This document shows positions 17,956 to 27,255 of a stretch of 64,000 nt of DNA, piece after piece. This stretch comes from Microbacterium memoriense (GTDB taxonomy: Bacteria > Actinomycetota > Actinomycetes > Actinomycetales > Microbacteriaceae): assembly GCF_025398275.1 (NCBI RefSeq), contig NZ_JAODOR010000011.1, positions 310,001 to 374,000 of the forward strand, read 5' to 3'. The notes under the pieces are model-generated. The model was not told the DNA's origin. It saw only the letters and a program-made list of their open reading frames with translations, and did no database searches. The translations under genes were made by a program, and so were the position numbers. Position 1 is the first letter of the stretch. Each line of letters begins with the position of its first letter.

Positions 17956-18662
17956 TGTCTCGCTCACTCGATCACCTCGCTGCGGCGGGCGTGATCGCCC
18001 CCGACTGGGCTGATGCGCTCGCACCGGTCGCCGGCGACATCGCGGCGATCGGGGATCGCTTGCGCGCCGAGGAGGATGCCGGCAGGTCGTCGCTTCCCGC
18101 GGGCGATGCGGTCCTCCGCGCGTTCGCACGCCCGCTGTCGGGGGTTCGGGTCCTCATCGTGGGGCAGGACCCCTACCCCACGCCGGGCCACGCGATCGGC
18201 CTGTCCTTCGCCGTCGACCCGCGCGTGCGCCCGCTGCCGCGGAGCCTCACCAACATCTACCGGGAGCTCGAGAGCGATCTCGGCATCCCGCCCGCACCGC
18301 ACGGTGATCTTTCGGCCTGGAGCGATCAGGGCGTCATGCTCCTCAACCGTGTGCTCACCGTCGCGCCCGGCGCTGCGGGATCGCACCGCGGGTGGGGGTG
18401 GGAGAAGGTCACGGCGCACGCGATCCGCGCTCTCGCCGACCGCCCCGGACCGCTCGTCGCGATTCTCTGGGGGAAGGATGCCGAAAGCCTGCGCCCGCTG
18501 CTCGGCGAGACGCCGATCATCGCCTCGGCGCACCCTTCCCCGTTGTCGGCGCGACGCGGCTTCTTCGGCTCGCGCCCGTTCTCACGGACGAACGATCTGC
18601 TCGGCGAGCTCGGCGCGCCCCCGATCGACTGGCGCCTCCCGCCCGCGGACCCCTCCGCGTAG
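17952..18662 (+). CDS. ung: Uracil-DNA glycosylase
   Basis: Family 1 UDG, 236 residues, removing uracil from DNA in base excision repair. Motifs: [18 protein letters not shown] near 70 (water-activating Asp in GQDPYP) and [18 protein letters not shown] near 195 (His plus the DNA-intercalating loop). ATG 17952 overlaps the upstream stop; the second ATG at 17955 is an alternative. A longer frame from 17868 lies inside the upstream gene and is not supported. Confidence 0.94.
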   Translation: MMSRSLDHLAAAGVIAPDWADALAPVAGDIAAIGDRLRAEEDAGRSSLPAGDAVLRAFARPLSGVRVLIVGQDPYPTPGHAIGLSFAVDPRVRPLPRSLTNIYRELESDLGIPPAPHGDLSAWSDQGVMLLNRVLTVAPGAAGSHRGWGWEKVTAHAIRALADRPGPLVAILWGKDAESLRPLLGETPIIASAHPSPLSARRGFFGSRPFSRTNDLLGELGAPPIDWRLPPADPSA

Positions 18663-18672
18663 GCTGAGCCGC

Positions 18673-19293
18673 ATGCTTGAGGAGGAATACGACAAGTCGC
18701 GGCGCCGCGTTCCGCGTCATCTGCGCCGGCAACCCGAGACCGAGCATCCGTTCGCCTACGAGATCCGCCCGGCCGTGCGCACCGACATGCCGCACGTGCG
18801 CGAGATCTACAACTATTACGTCACCAACTCCATCGCCACTCTCGACGAGAAGAAGTGGTCGCACCAGCAGTGGTTCGACAAGTTCGATTTTCTGCAGAAG
18901 ATCTCCCTGCCATTCCTCGTGGCCGTCTCGCCCTCGGGCCAGATCCTCGGGTACGGTCTCGTCGCCCCGTGGACGGGCACGTCCGGTTACCGCTACACGG
19001 TGGAGAACTCGATCTACCTCGGTCATGCCGCCACAGGCAAGGGCCTGGGGAGAGCGCTGCTGGAAGCGCTGATCGCGGCGTGTGAAGAGCTCGGCATTCG
19101 CGAGATGGTCGCTGTCATCAGCGACAAAGGCGCCGAAGCCTCCGTCGCGCTGCACGAACGGCTCGGGTTCGTCGAGGTCGGCCGGATGGGGAGGGTCGGG
19201 TTCAAGTTCGGCCGTTCGATCGGCACGATCTACCTCCAGAAGCATCTGGTGGGGCGGAAGAAACGCTCACTCTTCGGGCGGCGTGCTCGCTGA
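18673..19293 (+). CDS. GNAT N-acetyltransferase, phosphinothricin/methionine-sulfoximine acetyltransferase-like
   Basis: GNAT enzyme of 206 residues with a basic N-terminal extension (DKSRRRVPRHLRR). YEIRPAVRTDMPHVREIYNY near 30, YVTNSIATLDE near 45, YTVENSIYLGHAATGKGLG near 105 (acetyl-CoA loop) and SVALHERLGFVEVGRM near 160 match the PAT/MddA group, which acetylates phosphinothricin-like amino acids. TAGGCT at 18660-18665 is 7 nt before ATG 18673. Its 3' end overlaps the convergent emfourin gene by 27 bp. Confidence 0.85.
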   Translation: MLEEEYDKSRRRVPRHLRRQPETEHPFAYEIRPAVRTDMPHVREIYNYYVTNSIATLDEKKWSHQQWFDKFDFLQKISLPFLVAVSPSGQILGYGLVAPWTGTSGYRYTVENSIYLGHAATGKGLGRALLEALIAACEELGIREMVAVISDKGAEASVALHERLGFVEVGRMGRVGFKFGRSIGTIYLQKHLVGRKKRSLFGRRAR

Positions 19294-19626
19294 TCGCGCG
19301 CGCTCGGTCTGCGCACGATCCCGCACGGCGTCGATGAGCTCCTTCCACGGTCCGGTGAGTTCCTGCTCAGCCAGCTCAGCGTGGCGACGCTCTCTTCCGC
19401 GGTGCGTCGACACGATCCAGGAGAAGCGGTCCGCGCCTTTCGTCGGCGACGGCGGAAGGCGCTCCCACGGGCACTGATCGACCAGGTCGGCCCATCTCGA
19501 ATACTCGGCGGCGACCGCATCGACCCGCCACGTCCGCGTGAGGCCCGCGAAGCCGCCCGTGCGCTCGACGACGACCGACAGCGTCGCAGGGCCCTCGGAC
19601 TCGAGGGGCTCAGGCTGATTCGTCAT
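19267..19626 (-). CDS. Emfourin, inhibitor of protealysin-like protease
   Basis: 119-residue protein with the emfourin N-terminal strand pattern: LSVVVERTGGFAGLTRTWRV near 17 (the G-G-F-A-G stretch is the typical element). Emfourins are slow tight-binding proteinaceous inhibitors of M4 protealysin-like peptidases and are usually encoded next to them. Here the gene starts 17 bp inside the 3' end of the M4 peptidase gene on the same strand, so the pair is translationally coupled with the protease made first. Assignment is from motif plus context. Confidence 0.82.
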   Translation of the reverse strand: MTNQPEPLESEGPATLSVVVERTGGFAGLTRTWRVDAVAAEYSRWADLVDQCPWERLPPSPTKGADRFSWIVSTHRGRERRHAELAEQELTGPWKELIDAVRDRAQTERARSASTPPEE

Positions 19627-20668
19627 CCTCGATCACGCCGACACCGATCCACCCGGCGCGGACGGCGTCGACCTCCTCCGATCCCTCACCGTACTCCTGC
19701 GTGGCGATCGCGAGAGTCTCGGCGGCGAACGTCACGAAGTCGGCCGACGGCGGAAGGGAGCCTCCCGTCATCGCGAGGTACCAGATGTGCCCGGCGCGGT
19801 CCCAGGCGTATCCGCCGAGCGCCGTCGCGACTAGGAAGAACGCTTTGTTCGGGATGCCGGAGTTGATGTGCACGCCGCCGTTGTCGGCTTCGGTGACGAC
19901 GAAGTCCCGCATGTGCGCGGGCTGCGGATCACGGCCCAGGACGTCGTCGTCGTAGGCGGTGCCCGGTGCGCGCAGGGAACGCAGGGCCGTGCCCTGAACG
20001 GCATCCGTGAAGATCCCCTCGCCGATCAGCCACGTCGCCTGCGCCGCCTCCTGCCCGGCCGCGTGCTGCTCGGTGAGGGCACCGAACACATCGGCGAGCG
20101 ATTCGTTGAGGGCGCCGGATTGCCCCGAGTAGGCCAGACCACCGGAGTACTCGACCACTCCGTGCGTGAGCTCGTGCGCGATCACTGACAGCGACTGGGT
20201 GAACCCGGTGAAGACCTCGCCGTCGCCGTCGCCGAAGACCATGCGCTCACCGTTCCAGAACGCGTTGTCGTAGCGATCCCCGTAGTGCACCGTCGCCGGC
20301 AGAGTCCCGCCCGCAGCGTCGATCGAGGACCGGCCGAAAGCGTCCCAGTAGAGCCTGAACGTCGCCCCCAACCCGTCGAAGGCCTGGTTGACGGCGGTGT
20401 CGGTGCTGACGGGATCATCCTCGCCGCGGACCCGGACGCCGGGAAGTTCCTCGCGGGTCTGCGCGTCGCTGATGACGCGGTCCGGAGCGGGGGAGGCTTC
20501 GACGACGAGCGCACCGCCATCGACGGACAGGTCGATGTTCGCGCGCACCGGCAGATACCTGCGCGGCGCGGCGAGCGTCGCCCGCGCCGCGGCGGCCGCG
20601 CGAGCCAGGTGCGGCTCCTGCGTGGCCGCGAGCCGGGACAACAGGTAGGGAGGGACGATCTCAGGCAT
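19610..20668 (-). CDS. M4-family metallopeptidase, protealysin-like
   Basis: Zinc endopeptidase of 352 residues. VPPYLLSRLA at residues 5-14 is the short protealysin-type propeptide motif; there is no signal peptide, so the protein is cytosolic or leaves by a non-classical route. Catalytic features: VIAHELTHGVVEYSGG near 163 (HExxH), GALNESLADVFG near 187 (third zinc ligand Glu) and GGVHINSGIPNKAFF near 267 (catalytic His). The usual fungalysin/thermolysin long prodomain is absent. TAGCCT at 20680-20675 on the minus strand is 6 nt before ATG 20668. It forms an operon with the emfourin inhibitor. Confidence 0.93.
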   Translation of the reverse strand: MPEIVPPYLLSRLAATQEPHLARAAAAARATLAAPRRYLPVRANIDLSVDGGALVVEASPAPDRVISDAQTREELPGVRVRGEDDPVSTDTAVNQAFDGLGATFRLYWDAFGRSSIDAAGGTLPATVHYGDRYDNAFWNGERMVFGDGDGEVFTGFTQSLSVIAHELTHGVVEYSGGLAYSGQSGALNESLADVFGALTEQHAAGQEAAQATWLIGEGIFTDAVQGTALRSLRAPGTAYDDDVLGRDPQPAHMRDFVVTEADNGGVHINSGIPNKAFFLVATALGGYAWDRAGHIWYLAMTGGSLPPSADFVTFAAETLAIATQEYGEGSEEVDAVRAGWIGVGVIEDDESA

Positions 20669-20706
20669 GGCGACAGGCTAGTCCCGGCCTCTGACGCGCG
20701 TCAGTG

Positions 20707-21501
20707 TCAGCGCGGATCGATGACCGGAATCGAGGCCAGCAACCGTCGCGTGTATGAGACCTGCGGCTGCAGCAGGACCTTCTCGGTGGGGCCCTCTTCG
20801 ACGATGCGGCCGTCTTTCATGACGATGACTTCGTCGCAGAGGCTCTGGACGACGCCGATGTCGTGGGACACCATCACGAGCGTGAGGTGCTCGGTGCGGC
20901 GCAGATCGCGGAGAAGATCGAGGATCTGCGCGCGGACGGTGACATCCAACGCCGACAAGGGTTCGTCGCCGATCAGGATGCGGGGGCGGTGCACGATGGC
21001 GCGCGCGAGGGCGATGCGCTGACGCTGTCCGCCGGAGAACTCGTGCGGATACCGCGCCGCCATGTCGGCGTCCAGTCCCACCTGCGCGAGCACGTCGCGG
21101 ACCCGCTCCCTCCGGTCGCCGGGGATCCCCAGCGCCCAGAGGGGTTCACCGATGATGCGCCCCACGTTCATCCGAGGATCGAGCGACGCATACGGGTCCT
21201 GGAAGACGATCCCGGTCTGCTTGCGCAACCAGTGCAGATCTCGCGCGGAGGCCCGGGCATCCACCACGCGCCCGGCGACTTCGACGCTTCCGGACGTCGG
21301 GGTGTCGAGGCCGAGAAGCAGGCGGATGAGCGTGGATTTGCCCGATCCGGATTCGCCGATGATCCCGACCGCCGACCCCTCGCGGACGTCGATGTCGGCA
21401 TCGTCGAGCGCCGTCGTGACGGTGGCGGGCTCGAACAATCGGCGGGCCGGTGTGCGGAAGCGGCGCGTCAGACCGCGGCCGCGGATGAGTGTCTCGGTCA
21501 T
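20707..21501 (-). CDS. Peptide/oligopeptide ABC transporter ATP-binding protein (DppF/OppF-like)
   Basis: ATPase of 264 residues: Walker A GESGSGKSTLIRLLLGLDTP near 49, signature SGGQRQRIALARA near 160, Walker B ILIGDEPLSALD near 178, switch His in MVSHDIGVV. Last gene of a five-gene importer (binding protein, two permeases, two ATPases) in which every junction is a 4-bp ATGA overlap. Energises uptake of short peptides or a related solute; the substrate is not determined by sequence. Confidence 0.9.
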   Translation of the reverse strand: MTETLIRGRGLTRRFRTPARRLFEPATVTTALDDADIDVREGSAVGIIGESGSGKSTLIRLLLGLDTPTSGSVEVAGRVVDARASARDLHWLRKQTGIVFQDPYASLDPRMNVGRIIGEPLWALGIPGDRRERVRDVLAQVGLDADMAARYPHEFSGGQRQRIALARAIVHRPRILIGDEPLSALDVTVRAQILDLLRDLRRTEHLTLVMVSHDIGVVQSLCDEVIVMKDGRIVEEGPTEKVLLQPQVSYTRRLLASIPVIDPR

Positions 21502-22286
21502 GCGGCGCCTCCCGGTCGCCAGAGCGTCGCGGTCGCATCGCGCAGCAGGCCTTGCGTCACCGGTGAACTCGGCGCCGTCAGCAGTGTCGTGAGAGGGCCG
21601 GATTCGACGACCCGGCCGTCTTCGAGCACGACGGCGTGGGTCGCGACCTGGGAGAGGACAGCGAGGTCATGAGTGATGAAGACGAGCGACATGCCGTCGC
21701 GTTCCACGAGGGTGCGCAGCAGGTCGAGGATTTCGGCCTGGATCGTCACATCGAGCGCCGTCGTGGGTTCGTCCGCGATCAGCAGGCGGGGGCGGCATGC
21801 CAAGGCCATCGCGATGGCGACGCGTTGGCGCTGGCCACCGGAGAGCTGGTGCGGATACCGCCGCACGATCTGCGCGGGGCCCGGAAGATGCACCCGCTCG
21901 GCCTCGGAGACGGCGCGGGCCAGCGCCGTGCGGCGTCCGAGTCCTTCATGGATGCGGATGGACTCGGCGATCTGGCGTCCCACCGTGCGGATCGGGTTGA
22001 GGGCCGTCCGCGGTTCCTGGAACACGATGCCGATCTCGTCTCCGCGCATCTTCGCGAGCTCGCGGTCGGGGAGGCCGAGGAGCTCGCGGCCCTGCCAGCG
22101 GATGCTGCCGCCCGCGACAGCGCCATCCGGGAGGAGCCCGAGCAGAGCCAGTGCAGTGAGCGACTTGCCCGAACCCGATTCGCCGATGAGGCCTACCCGT
22201 GCCCCCTCGGGGACATCGAAGGAGACGCCGTCGACGACGCGACGTCCGGCGATGTCGATCGTGAGATCGCGTACCTCGAGACTCAC
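21498..22286 (-). CDS. Peptide/oligopeptide ABC transporter ATP-binding protein (DppD/OppD-like)
   Basis: ATPase of 262 residues: Walker A GESGSGKSLTALALLGLLPD near 35, GDEIGIVFQEPRTALNPIRT near 79 (Q loop), signature LSGGQRQRVAIAMALACRPR near 150, Walker B LLIADEPTTALD near 170 and FITHDLAVL. Pairs with the downstream DppF-like subunit. It lacks the C-terminal oligopeptide-binding extension typical of longer OppD proteins, so both ATPases are of short form. Confidence 0.9.
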   Translation of the reverse strand: MSLEVRDLTIDIAGRRVVDGVSFDVPEGARVGLIGESGSGKSLTALALLGLLPDGAVAGGSIRWQGRELLGLPDRELAKMRGDEIGIVFQEPRTALNPIRTVGRQIAESIRIHEGLGRRTALARAVSEAERVHLPGPAQIVRRYPHQLSGGQRQRVAIAMALACRPRLLIADEPTTALDVTIQAEILDLLRTLVERDGMSLVFITHDLAVLSQVATHAVVLEDGRVVESGPLTTLLTAPSSPVTQGLLRDATATLWRPGGAA

Positions 22287-23164
22287 GCGACGACCTCCGG
22301 TACGTGTGTGCGGGCGGCGGCGCCCCGCCGCGAGAGCGTCGGGTCGGTCACATCACGTAGACCGTCGCCCAGGAGATTGAGTCCGAGCACGGTAAGGGTG
22401 ATCGCGAGGCCGGGCCACACGACGGTCAGCGGATGCACCGAAATGAAGGACTGCAGCTCGGCCAACAGCAGGCCCCACGACGGTTCGGTCGGCGGTGCTC
22501 CGAACCCGAGGTAGGACAAGCCCGCCTCGGCGAGGACCGCGACGGCCATCGCCCAGGACAACTGCACGATGAACACCGGGGCGACGTTCGGAAGCAGATG
22601 ACGCCACAGGTTCTGCCACGGTGAGAGGCCGCTCGCGCGCCCCGCCAGGACGAAGTCGCTGTGGAGAACCCGGCGGAGCTCCGGACGGGTCACGCGTGCG
22701 ACATTCACGCCGAAACCGATGCCGACCGAGACGATCACGACCCACAACGATCCGCCCCAGACCGCGGAGATCATCATCGCGATCAGCAGCACCGGAAAAG
22801 CGATGAGGATGTCGACGAACACCGCGATACTTTCGCGCACCCACCGCACCGTCAGGGCTCCGAGCGCGGCGAGGGCGAGGCCGATGAGCGTCGCGATCAC
22901 GCCCGCGCCGAGCGCGACCCAGACGGTCGTGCGTGCGCCGGCCATCAGCAGGCTCGCGATGTCACGGCCCGATCCGTCCGTGCCGAGCACGTGTGGCCAT
23001 CCCGGCGGGGCCCACCGGTTCGCGATGTCGACGCTCTTCGGGTCGAACGGCAGCCAGAACACGCTGATCACGGCCACGAGACCGACGATCGCGATCACGA
23101 TGATCCCGAACCGGCTCGTCGACAGCGCCCACAGCCGGGCCGGCCAGGCGAATCGTCTGGTCAT
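22283..23164 (-). CDS. Peptide ABC transporter permease (DppC/OppC-like)
   Basis: Inner-membrane permease of 293 residues with six predicted helices. PPGWPHVLGTDGSGRDIASL near 51 is the characteristic DppC N-terminal periplasmic loop, and VLAGRASGLSPWQNLWRHLL near 175 is the EAA-type loop contacting the ATPases. ATGA overlaps on both sides. Confidence 0.9.
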   Translation of the reverse strand: MTRRFAWPARLWALSTSRFGIIVIAIVGLVAVISVFWLPFDPKSVDIANRWAPPGWPHVLGTDGSGRDIASLLMAGARTTVWVALGAGVIATLIGLALAALGALTVRWVRESIAVFVDILIAFPVLLIAMMISAVWGGSLWVVIVSVGIGFGVNVARVTRPELRRVLHSDFVLAGRASGLSPWQNLWRHLLPNVAPVFIVQLSWAMAVAVLAEAGLSYLGFGAPPTEPSWGLLLAELQSFISVHPLTVVWPGLAITLTVLGLNLLGDGLRDVTDPTLSRRGAAARTHVPEVVA

Positions 23165-24111
23165 TCCGCCTCCCGCTGCCGGGGGTCGATGACCCGATGG
23201 ACGAGATCGACGAGGAACCCGACGATCAACACGAAACCGGTCAAGACGAGCAGTTCACCCTGCACTTTCGGGAGGTCGCGATTGCCGACGTCGGCCACCA
23301 GCATCCGCCCGACGCCCGGCAGGCCGAACAGCTGCTCGATCACGACGGCGCCGACGATGATGCCCGCGATCTGGAGCCCCAGCACCGTGATGATCGACAG
23401 TCCGACGGTGGGCAGACCGTGGCGCACGAGCGCCTGATTGCGCGTGAGCCCCTTGGCCGCGGCCGTGCGGACGAAGTCCTGACCGACCGCCTGCAGCGTC
23501 GCCGACCGCACGAAGCGCAACAGCATGGCACCTTCGACGACACCGATCGTGAGCGCCGGGAGGAGCAGCGAACGTAGAGCGAGACCGGGGTCTGACCACC
23601 CGTCGCGGGGGAAACCCTGCGCCGGGAGCCAGCCGAGCCAGACCGCGAACACGAGGACGAGCATCATGCCGGCCCACACCACCGGGACCGCGGCGAGCGT
23701 CTGCGCGCCGACGCTCAGCGCCGTGCCGTCCGGCCGCCCGCGGCGCATCGCCGACGCGACGCCCAGGGGCAGCGCGATCAGCAGGGCGACCGTGAGCGAG
23801 AGGAGGCCGAGCGGGACCGTCACTTGCGCCTTCTGCGCGAGTTCGGTCGCCACCGGGGCGCCGGTGAGCAGGGAGGTGCCGAGGTCTCCGCGGAGCACCC
23901 CGCCGATCCAGGTGAAGTATTGCGCCGGCAGGGGAGTGTCGAGACCCAGTCGCTGTCGAATCGCCTCGACCTGCTCGGGAGTGGAGCCCACCCCGGCGAT
24001 GAGTTGAGCGACATCGCCGGGGAGGATCCGCAACGTGAGGAAGATCAGCGCACTGGCGACGAACAGGCCCAGCAGCAGCAGGGCCAGTCGCGTCAGTGCG
24101 TAGCGGATCAC
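23161..24111 (-). CDS. Peptide ABC transporter permease (DppB/OppB-like)
   Basis: Permease of 316 residues. MIRYALTRLALLLLGLFVAS at the N terminus and LGLDTPLPAQYFTWIGGVLR near 54 are DppB hallmarks; DFVRTAAAKGLTRNQALVRH near 222 is the EAA loop. Follows the binding-protein gene with a 4-bp overlap, which is less usual than the gap often found after a highly expressed binding protein. Confidence 0.9.
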   Translation of the reverse strand: MIRYALTRLALLLLGLFVASALIFLTLRILPGDVAQLIAGVGSTPEQVEAIRQRLGLDTPLPAQYFTWIGGVLRGDLGTSLLTGAPVATELAQKAQVTVPLGLLSLTVALLIALPLGVASAMRRGRPDGTALSVGAQTLAAVPVVWAGMMLVLVFAVWLGWLPAQGFPRDGWSDPGLALRSLLLPALTIGVVEGAMLLRFVRSATLQAVGQDFVRTAAAKGLTRNQALVRHGLPTVGLSIITVLGLQIAGIIVGAVVIEQLFGLPGVGRMLVADVGNRDLPKVQGELLVLTGFVLIVGFLVDLVHRVIDPRQREAE

Positions 24112-25619
24112 CCCTCGCTCTTGACCAACTCAGCCAGGTTCAGACGCTCGTTCGTGTTCACGGTCGGAACCCCGGTGATTCCGGAGGCGATCGCCACGGT
24201 CGATGCGCCGTTGTACAACCAGTCGGCGGCCATGTCTTCGGACACGATCTTCGCCGCCTTCTTCAGCAGGTCGGCGGCGGCCGCGTCGTCGGTCGCGGCG
24301 AGCGAGTCGGCGTACAGCTTCTGGACCTCGGCGTTGTCGTACGTGAAGTAGTACTCCGGGTTCGCCCAGTTCTCGAAGTCGCGCGCCTCGGTGTGCAGCA
24401 CGAAGCTGAGGTCGTAGTCCTGGTTGATATAGACGTCCTGCAGCCAGGCGGAGAACTCGACCGCATTGACCTTCAGCGTGATCCCCACGTCGTTCAGGTT
24501 CGAGACGAGGATCTGCGACACCGTCGTGCCGTAGAAGGAGGGGATCGTGAGCGTCAGAGTGATGTCCTCGGCGCCGGCCTCGGCGAGGAGCTCTTTTGCG
24601 GCGGCCGGATCGAACGGTGCGACGGACTCGAGGTCCTCGTAGCCCGGGTCGAGTTCGGGGATCGGGCCATACTGCGTCTGGCCGGCGGCGAACGCCTCCA
24701 CGATCGCCTTCTTGTCGATCGCCTGGCGGATCGCCTGGCGGACACGGATGTCGCTCAGGGGTGCCTTCGTCGAGTTCATCGCGAGGGTGCCCTTGTCGGT
24801 GGACTGGCCGAGCGTCACGGCGAAGTCGCCGTTCGCCTCGACCTGGTCGGTGAGGTTGGCGTCGAAGCCGGTGAGCACATCGAGCTCTCCCGCCAGGGCG
24901 CCGTTGAGGGCGGCCTGTGTCTCCGGGAGGTAATTGAAGACGACCTCGGCGACCTGCGCCTTCTCTCCCCAGTAGGCGTCGTTGCGGGTGAACGTGATCG
25001 AGTCGCCCTGCTTCCAGTCCGTCAACGTGTACGGGCCCGTGCCATTGGCGGCGGTCTTCCGGTCGGTCGCGTCGTCCTTCTTGAGGATGAGACCCGCGCG
25101 GCCGGTGAGGTTCCACAGGAGGGTGGAGTCGGGCGCGCTCAGCGTCAGCGTGATCGTCTGGCCTTCGGCCGCGATCGTGCTCACGCCGGCGAGGCGCGCG
25201 GAGTCGCGGTAGCTCGCGGTGTCCTTGACCTGCTGCAGCGACCAGACGACGTCGTCGGGGGTGAGTTCTTCGCCGTTCTGGAACGTGACCCCCTCGCGGA
25301 GGGTGAAGGTATAGGTCAGGCCGTCGGCCGACACCTCGTAGTCGCTCGCGAGCGCCGGGACGATCTCCTGATCGGCCGTCCGCGACACGAGGCCCTGGTA
25401 CACGTTGTCCACCAGGATCTGATCGAGCGCCGCGCCCGCGGTCTCGCGGATGTCGAGGTTTCCGGGCTCCGCCACGAGGCGGACGGCCACGGAGGCATCA
25501 GGGTCGGGGGTTCCACCGGTGTTCGACGGCGTCGGCGCGGTGGCGCCGGTGCATGCGGTGAGCAGCAGGGCGCCGGCAGCGACGAGCGCGGCCGCAGCCA
25601 GGGTGGTTCGGCGAAGCAT
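24108..25619 (-). CDS. Peptide ABC transporter substrate-binding lipoprotein
   Basis: Family 5 solute-binding protein, 503 residues from ATG 25619. The start has a short signal peptide and lipobox (MLRRTTLAAAALVAAGALLL, then TAC with the lipidated Cys near 23). Further: YTFTLREGVTFQNGEELTPD near 107, GTGPYTLTDWKQGDSITFTR near 200 and RVRQAIRQAIDKKAIVEAFA near 300, typical for DppA/OppA-like proteins. An 18-codon upstream extension lacks signal-peptide character and was not used; AAAGGA lies about 10 nt before ATG 25619. First gene of the five-gene importer. Confidence 0.92.
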   Translation of the reverse strand: MLRRTTLAAAALVAAGALLLTACTGATAPTPSNTGGTPDPDASVAVRLVAEPGNLDIRETAGAALDQILVDNVYQGLVSRTADQEIVPALASDYEVSADGLTYTFTLREGVTFQNGEELTPDDVVWSLQQVKDTASYRDSARLAGVSTIAAEGQTITLTLSAPDSTLLWNLTGRAGLILKKDDATDRKTAANGTGPYTLTDWKQGDSITFTRNDAYWGEKAQVAEVVFNYLPETQAALNGALAGELDVLTGFDANLTDQVEANGDFAVTLGQSTDKGTLAMNSTKAPLSDIRVRQAIRQAIDKKAIVEAFAAGQTQYGPIPELDPGYEDLESVAPFDPAAAKELLAEAGAEDITLTLTIPSFYGTTVSQILVSNLNDVGITLKVNAVEFSAWLQDVYINQDYDLSFVLHTEARDFENWANPEYYFTYDNAEVQKLYADSLAATDDAAAADLLKKAAKIVSEDMAADWLYNGASTVAIASGITGVPTVNTNERLNLAELVKSEG

Positions 25620-25756
25620 GCGGGGAGGGGTCCTTTCGCAGGGAGCAGGCGTGCGTCGTTGCTGGACCGGCACGGTCTGCGGACTCGGGTGCGCGTATCA
25701 GCCTAAGGTCCGACGGCGATGCCGTGGGCATCCCCGTCATCAACCGACGCAGATCA

Positions 25757-26710
25757 TCACATCTTCCCGGAACCCGCCCGAGCGATTCCCGCCAGGATCC
25801 CAGCGAGCTCGACGGGAGCTTCCTCCTGCACATTGTGGCCGGAGGGCACCGCGATGATCACGGCGTCCGGCCGGTGAGCGCGGTAATCGGTGACGTCCTG
25901 CGCGCTCAAGAAGCCGCGCTCGCCGTGCACGAGGGTGAGGGGAGTGCGCACGGCCGCCAGGTCATCCCAGCCCGAGGACGCCAGAACGCTGCGGAGGGCG
26001 TCCTGACCCTGCTGCGCCGCCTGCGCGGCGATCGGGTCTTCCGCCATCGCGGCCGCGAGATGTGCGAAGTGGTGTTTCCACTCGACCCGGCCGTCGGGGC
26101 GGATGCGGGAATTGAGGAACACGCCGCGGGCGGCGGCTTCCGGGCTTCCGCCGAGTCCGAAGCGCAGAGCGCGCTCGACCAGTTCGTCCCTGCTGGCCCA
26201 GTCGGTCGGGCCGGCGAAGAACGCCGCGATCTGGCTCGCGCCCCCGGTCGGGTCGATTCCGGGGGAAATGTCGACGACGACGAGCTCCCGCACGAGGTCG
26301 GGGCGGGATGCCGCGAGCGCCGCCGCGGTCAATCCACCGAGCGATTGTCCGACGAGTACTTGTGGCCCCTCAGTCCACGCGGAGATCGCGTCCGCGATGT
26401 CCTCCGCGAGCGCCCGTCCGGTGTAGGCGGCATCCGCGCGCCACGATGCATCGCCGTGGCCGGGCAGGTCGAGAGCCAGGGCGGGGAGCCCGAGAGCGAT
26501 CACGGTCGTGTCCCACGTGTGGGCGTTCAATCCGGCGCCGTGCAGGAATGTCACGATCGGCGGGGCGAACGCGCCGGTGAGGGGATCGCCGTACTGGAGT
26601 CCGCTCACGGAGCGTCCGTCGGGGAGGTCGAAAGAGAGGCGACGGACCGGTGGCACTCGGTCCGAACCGATGTCGCGGGCCTGGTCGGGGAGGAACTGGA
26701 ATTCGTCCAT
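25757..26710 (-). CDS. Alpha/beta-fold hydrolase
   Basis: 317-residue hydrolase from ATG 26710. IVTFLHGAGLNAHTWD near 51 (oxyanion HG), VLVGQSLGGLTAAALAASRP near 118 (nucleophile GQSLGG), acid near VHGERGFLSAQD, and C-terminal His in VPSGHNVQEEAP near 293. Natural substrate unknown (ester, epoxide or lactone). CACAAT (26722-26717, minus strand) is 6 nt before the ATG, leaderless-like; the longer in-frame extension to 26824 overlaps the divergent gene and is rejected. Confidence 0.82.
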   Translation of the reverse strand: MDEFQFLPDQARDIGSDRVPPVRRLSFDLPDGRSVSGLQYGDPLTGAFAPPIVTFLHGAGLNAHTWDTTVIALGLPALALDLPGHGDASWRADAAYTGRALAEDIADAISAWTEGPQVLVGQSLGGLTAAALAASRPDLVRELVVVDISPGIDPTGGASQIAAFFAGPTDWASRDELVERALRFGLGGSPEAAARGVFLNSRIRPDGRVEWKHHFAHLAAAMAEDPIAAQAAQQGQDALRSVLASSGWDDLAAVRTPLTLVHGERGFLSAQDVTDYRAHRPDAVIIAVPSGHNVQEEAPVELAGILAGIARAGSGKM

Positions 26711-26766
26711 CGGGCTATTGTGACGCATCCCGAGGCCGCGCCAGGTGGCGGTCGTAGGCTGGAGCC

Positions 26767-27255
26767 ATGACCCAGGAACGTCGCGTGCATCTCTCTCGTT
26801 CAGCTCGTCCCGCCTACGACGCACTCGAGGCCTTCTCGCAGACCGTCGGCGCGCTCGCGGCGGAAGCGGGCATCGACGAACGGCTCAAGGAGATCGCGCT
26901 GATCCACGCCTCGCAGCTCAATGGCTGCGCCTACTGTGTGCGGGTCCATGTGGATCGCGCTGTGGCTGGGGGCATGTCGGCGGATGAGATCGCGCAGATC
27001 GCCACGTGGCGGGAGTCGGGCGTGTTCACGGCACGGGAGCGTGCGGCGCTGGAACTGACCGAGTCTTACGTCTTCATCCACGAAGACGGCATCTCCGATG
27101 AGGTCTATGACCACGTGGGAGGCATTCTGACCGAGGGGGAGTACGTCGCGCTGAGCTGGCTGCTGGTCTCGATCAACGCATTCAACCGGGTCACGATCGC
27201 CGGCAAGTACGCGGTGCCGCGACGCCACGGGGCCGCGGCGGAACCGTCGGCGTGA
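26767..27255 (+). CDS. Carboxymuconolactone decarboxylase/AhpD-like protein
   Basis: 162-residue protein of the CMD/AhpD fold. ASQLNGCAYCVRVHVDRAVA near 48 contains the redox CxxC followed by His, as in AhpD-type alkylhydroperoxidases; RERAALELTESYVFI near 92 is a family helix. Probably a thiol-disulfide or peroxide-detoxifying activity. TAGGCT (26755-26760) is 6 nt before ATG 26767. The stop overlaps the start of the phosphatase gene. Confidence 0.87.
   Translation: MTQERRVHLSRSARPAYDALEAFSQTVGALAAEAGIDERLKEIALIHASQLNGCAYCVRVHVDRAVAGGMSADEIAQIATWRESGVFTARERAALELTESYVFIHEDGISDEVYDHVGGILTEGEYVALSWLLVSINAFNRVTIAGKYAVPRRHGAAAEPSA

Noticed and set aside
25690..25710. DtxR-like AGCCTAAGGT upstream of the peptide-binding protein gene
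   Set aside because: Only about 8 of 13 core positions fit, and TAGGCT on the minus strand is more simply a -10 hexamer.
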